From Actinomycetota bacterium (GTDB taxonomy: Bacteria; Actinomycetota; Actinomycetes; Mycobacteriales; Mycobacteriaceae): a DNA stretch of 64,000 nt. Every line of letters starts with the position of its first letter. Within the stretch, counting starts at the first letter, position 1. The notes under the pieces were generated by a model. It had not been told where the DNA came from and searched no databases. It worked only from the letters and a program-made list of their open reading frames with translations. The translations under genes were made by a program, and so were the position numbers. The stretch covers positions 1 through 64,000 of the forward strand of contig JAFDWN010000028.1 of assembly GCA_018268465.1 (NCBI GenBank). Direction: 5' to 3'. This document shows, in pieces, positions 61,751 through 64,000 of this stretch.

Positions 61751-61842
61751 TGAGGCGATGGGCGGGAGGTGGACATCGCGAACCGCGGGGGCGAGTGCAG
61801 AGCGCCGCAGTCGGACCAGACGCCGGAGTTCGGCCGTGCCTG

Positions 61843-62499
61843 CTACCCCGGCCGCGAGAGGGAACCGCTGTCGAGCAGCCTCATCAGGCAGGCGGCCGAA
61901 TGCTCAGCGTGCCTGCCGATTTCGCTCACGGTGGGCACGTGCAGCCCCAACACTGCAGGCTCGAACACGCCCGCCTTCAACATGCCCGCGAACGTCTCCG
62001 CGGCCAGGTGCGAATCGACCGCGTTCCAGCCGCACCGGTCCGACCATAGTTCTAGATAGCCGTCGAGCGTCGCGTCGCGGCGGGCATTGCTCTCGGCGAG
62101 ATAGACCTGGCCGAGTTCGGGATCCCTACTGACATCACGGACCACGACCCGGTACAGCGCCAGATGATCCGACGACACCAAATGGCCGAGATGTTCCTTC
62201 CCCGCCTCCACAAGCCCCTTCGTCGGATGCAGTCCATACCACCGTGGCGGCTGCGTGACATCGGCGCCGCTCGACATGTCGCACGCGGCCCGCATCACCG
62301 CCGCGAACAGTTCGTCCTTGCTTTCGAAATGCCGATACAACGTCTTGATCGATACTCCCGCGTCGTCGGCGATCCGGTTCACAGATGCCCCGCCATAACC
62401 CGTCAGCAGGAATGCATCGCGGGCCGCGGCCACAATCGCCGCACGTTTGCGCGCCATGAGCGCAGCCTTCGGATTGTCGGGCGACCACGTCTTGACCAT
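61843..62499 (-). CDS. TetR-family regulator
   Basis: 218 residues. N-terminal HTH (AAIVAAARDAFLLTGYGGAS, IKTLYRHFESKDELFAAV) of TetR type, then a helical domain. ATG 62499 has GAGGTGA upstream. It is divergent from the flavin oxidoreductase and the 40-bp dyad between them should be its operator. Ligand unknown. Confidence 0.9.
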   Translation of the reverse strand: MVKTWSPDNPKAALMARKRAAIVAAARDAFLLTGYGGASVNRIADDAGVSIKTLYRHFESKDELFAAVMRAACDMSSGADVTQPPRWYGLHPTKGLVEAGKEHLGHLVSSDHLALYRVVVRDVSRDPELGQVYLAESNARRDATLDGYLELWSDRCGWNAVDSHLAAETFAGMLKAGVFEPAVLGLHVPTVSEIGRHAEHSAACLMRLLDSGSLSRPG

Positions 62500-62529
62500 C
62501 TCGTCACCTCGCAGCTTGACAATTCAAAC

Positions 62530-62569
62530 GACAGCGATCACTGTCGTATATGAAACAGTGCCTGCTGTC
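62530..62569. promoter_or_regulatory. 40-bp dyad operator of the TetR/OYE divergon
   Basis: GACAG-N4-CACTGT-N10-ACAGTG-N4-CTGTC is a symmetric array of two nested half-site pairs centred at 62549. TTGACA (62516-62521) on the plus strand has CACTGT, part of the dyad, at -10 distance, and TATATA follows at 62571. Repressor binding here could control both genes. Confidence 0.75.
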
Positions 62570-62646
62570 ATATATATATCAACTCTGGCAGCTGCAATCC
62601 CACGCCCCGAGCCCGGACCGCTCGACGTCGATATGGAGTTACTGCC

Positions 62647-63966
62647 GTGCCCCCATCTCTGAGTGCGCCGATCACGTTGCCCTGCGGCGCCATCCTGCCC
62701 AACCGCCTAGCGAAGGCCGCAACGAGCGAAGGCCTCGCCGACACCGACAACCACTCCACACCGCGGTTGGATACGTTGTATCGCCGGTGGTCGGGTTCCG
62801 GTGTCGGCCTGCTGTTCACGGGCAACATTCAGGTCGATCGCTTCCATCTCGAGCGCCCCGGCAACATCGTTGTTGACGACGAATCCGGTCGCGCGCCACT
62901 GGCTCGGCTCGCGGCGGCGGGTCGCGAAACCGGCACGCAGTTCTGGGCGCAGCTCAGCCATACAGGACGTCAGGTCAGCAATCACATCAACCCGGCGCCG
63001 CTGTCTTCGTCGGATGTCGAGATCGACGCAATCCGCGGCACCGGCCTCACATTTGGTGTGCCGGCCCCGATGTCCGAGAACCAGATTCGTTGTGTGACCC
63101 ATCAATTCGGATTCGCGGCGGCCGAGGTCAAGCGGGCGGGGTTCACCGGCGTGATCGTGCACGCAGCGCATGGGTATCTGATCTCCCAGTTCCTCAGTCC
63201 GCGCACCAATCACCGCACAGATCGGTGGGGCGGATCGCTGCAGAACCGGTCTCGACTACTGATCGAAATCATCGCCAGTATCCGAGACGCCGTCGGCCCT
63301 CGTTACCCTATCGGGATCAAGCTCAACGCATCGGATTTCCAGAAGGGCGGGTTCAGCCACGCGGAATGCGTGAAACTCGTCAGGCTTCTCAATGGCTCCG
63401 GCCTGGACCTCCTGGAGCTTTCCGGAGGGTCGCTTGAACAACCGAAGGTCGTCGGGGCAACGGTCAAAGACGAGGGCGAGGACGGACCACGTGCCGGCAC
63501 AATTGCACGTGAGGCGTATTTCGTGGAGTTCGCGGGCGCGATCCGTCAGGACGCGAACATGCCGCTTATGGTCACCGGCGGCTTCCGCAGCGCTGATGCG
63601 ATGTCCGATGCGCTGCAGTCCGGTGACCTCGACGTCATCGGTGTGGCACGGCCGGTCATCGCCGTTCCGGAATCACCGCGCCAGCTGCTCAGTGGCGCGA
63701 TCGATCGTCTGCCCGCACCGGAAGCCGGTCTAGATCTGTTGAACATACTGCCCTGGAACAACATCCAAATCGAGCGTCTTGCAGATGGCTTAGACCCGGA
63801 CCTCGATCTGGCTGGAGCGGAGGCAGCTCAGCTGTTCACCGACATCGAACATCGCTACATGAACGCCCTGCTCTCACATCGCATGCGCACGGGTCAGATT
63901 CCGGCGAGCGCAATCTCCGGCGATTCAGCCGTCGTGGCCTGCATCGGCCGCGGAGTGACGTTTTAG
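62647..63966 (+). CDS. NADH:flavin oxidoreductase, Old Yellow Enzyme family
   Basis: 439 residues. FMN TIM-barrel blocks PNRLAKAATSEGLA, AQLSHTGRQ (substrate-region His), HAAHGYLISQFLSPRTNHRT, LELSGGSLEQP and VTGGFRSADAM. OYE enzymes reduce activated C=C bonds. GTG 62647 has GGAG upstream. Divergently transcribed from the TetR gene, which probably senses its substrate. The stop is at 63966, near the right edge; 63967-64000 is too short to interpret. Confidence 0.92.
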   Translation: MPPSLSAPITLPCGAILPNRLAKAATSEGLADTDNHSTPRLDTLYRRWSGSGVGLLFTGNIQVDRFHLERPGNIVVDDESGRAPLARLAAAGRETGTQFWAQLSHTGRQVSNHINPAPLSSSDVEIDAIRGTGLTFGVPAPMSENQIRCVTHQFGFAAAEVKRAGFTGVIVHAAHGYLISQFLSPRTNHRTDRWGGSLQNRSRLLIEIIASIRDAVGPRYPIGIKLNASDFQKGGFSHAECVKLVRLLNGSGLDLLELSGGSLEQPKVVGATVKDEGEDGPRAGTIAREAYFVEFAGAIRQDANMPLMVTGGFRSADAMSDALQSGDLDVIGVARPVIAVPESPRQLLSGAIDRLPAPEAGLDLLNILPWNNIQIERLADGLDPDLDLAGAEAAQLFTDIEHRYMNALLSHRMRTGQIPASAISGDSAVVACIGRGVTF

Positions 63967-64000
63967 GGCGTCTGTGGCAGCTCTACCGAAATCGGGCCGG

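Overview
The window is chromosomal DNA of a rapidly growing mycobacterium (Mycolicibacterium type). Evidence: high GC; gene order matching the Mycobacterium tuberculosis Rv1689-Rv1636 neighbourhood (tyrS, mpg, ABC exporter, TetR, lipase/acyl-CoA synthetase, arg operon, pheST, infC-rpmI-rplT, lysX, uvrA, USP); mycobacterial hallmark genes (LysX, LpqH-type lipoprotein, CYP124-type P450); and an rRNA leader with its promoter directly downstream of tyrS, where fast growers carry their second rRNA operon (rrnB). Gene names rest on recognised motifs and synteny; no database search was run.

Layout. 1-332: rrnB promoter and leader, reading off the left edge. 333-10219: tyrS-mpg, a two-gene ABC exporter with TetR regulator, a Trm112-like/exported-protein pair, a lipase/acyl-CoA synthetase fusion, and an ABC-F ATPase. 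10293-18845: the arginine operon argCJBDFRGH on the minus strand, with an ARG box before argC and a 60-bp hairpin repeat between argG and argH. 18968-24161: pheST and a divergent FMN/Fe-S glutamate-synthase-like oxidoreductase. 24193-26009: a small scarred patch with an internally deleted RidA-family remnant, an NmrA-like reductase, a transposase tail and a GNAT acetyltransferase. 25984-30016: rhomboid-like protein, adenylate cyclase, 23S methyltransferase and infC-rpmI-rplT; infC starts with AUC behind an attenuator-like leader. 30023-35341: DUF1844 protein, lysX with an in-frame 36-bp tandem repeat, and a membrane esterase.

35354-40786 is the least ordinary block: a minus-strand cassette of a TPR-like protein, a CHAT (caspase-like) protease and two proteins I do not recognise, with translational overlaps and two apparent leaderless promoters. 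It resembles in outline other TPR plus CHAT systems, but here the two are separate genes. Next come an LpqH-type lipoprotein, a winged-helix protein, a second ABC-F ATPase, an FHA-winged-helix regulator and a receptor kinase whose outer part is a duplicated six-Kelch unit (12 Kelch motifs). 48470-55118: uvrA behind a RecA-independent DNA-damage promoter motif, a metallo-beta-lactamase-fold hydrolase, a CYP124-type P450, a universal stress protein and a nitrilase. 55173-61750: a cellobiose-type uptake and hydrolysis operon (CebEFG/BglC/CebR-like plus its own MsiK-like ATPase) with two CebR-like operators. 61843-63966: TetR regulator divergent from an Old Yellow Enzyme, sharing a 40-bp dyad operator.

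At least ten genes begin 6-7 nt after a TANNNT hexamer, the mycobacterial leaderless arrangement; I used this to choose several start codons.
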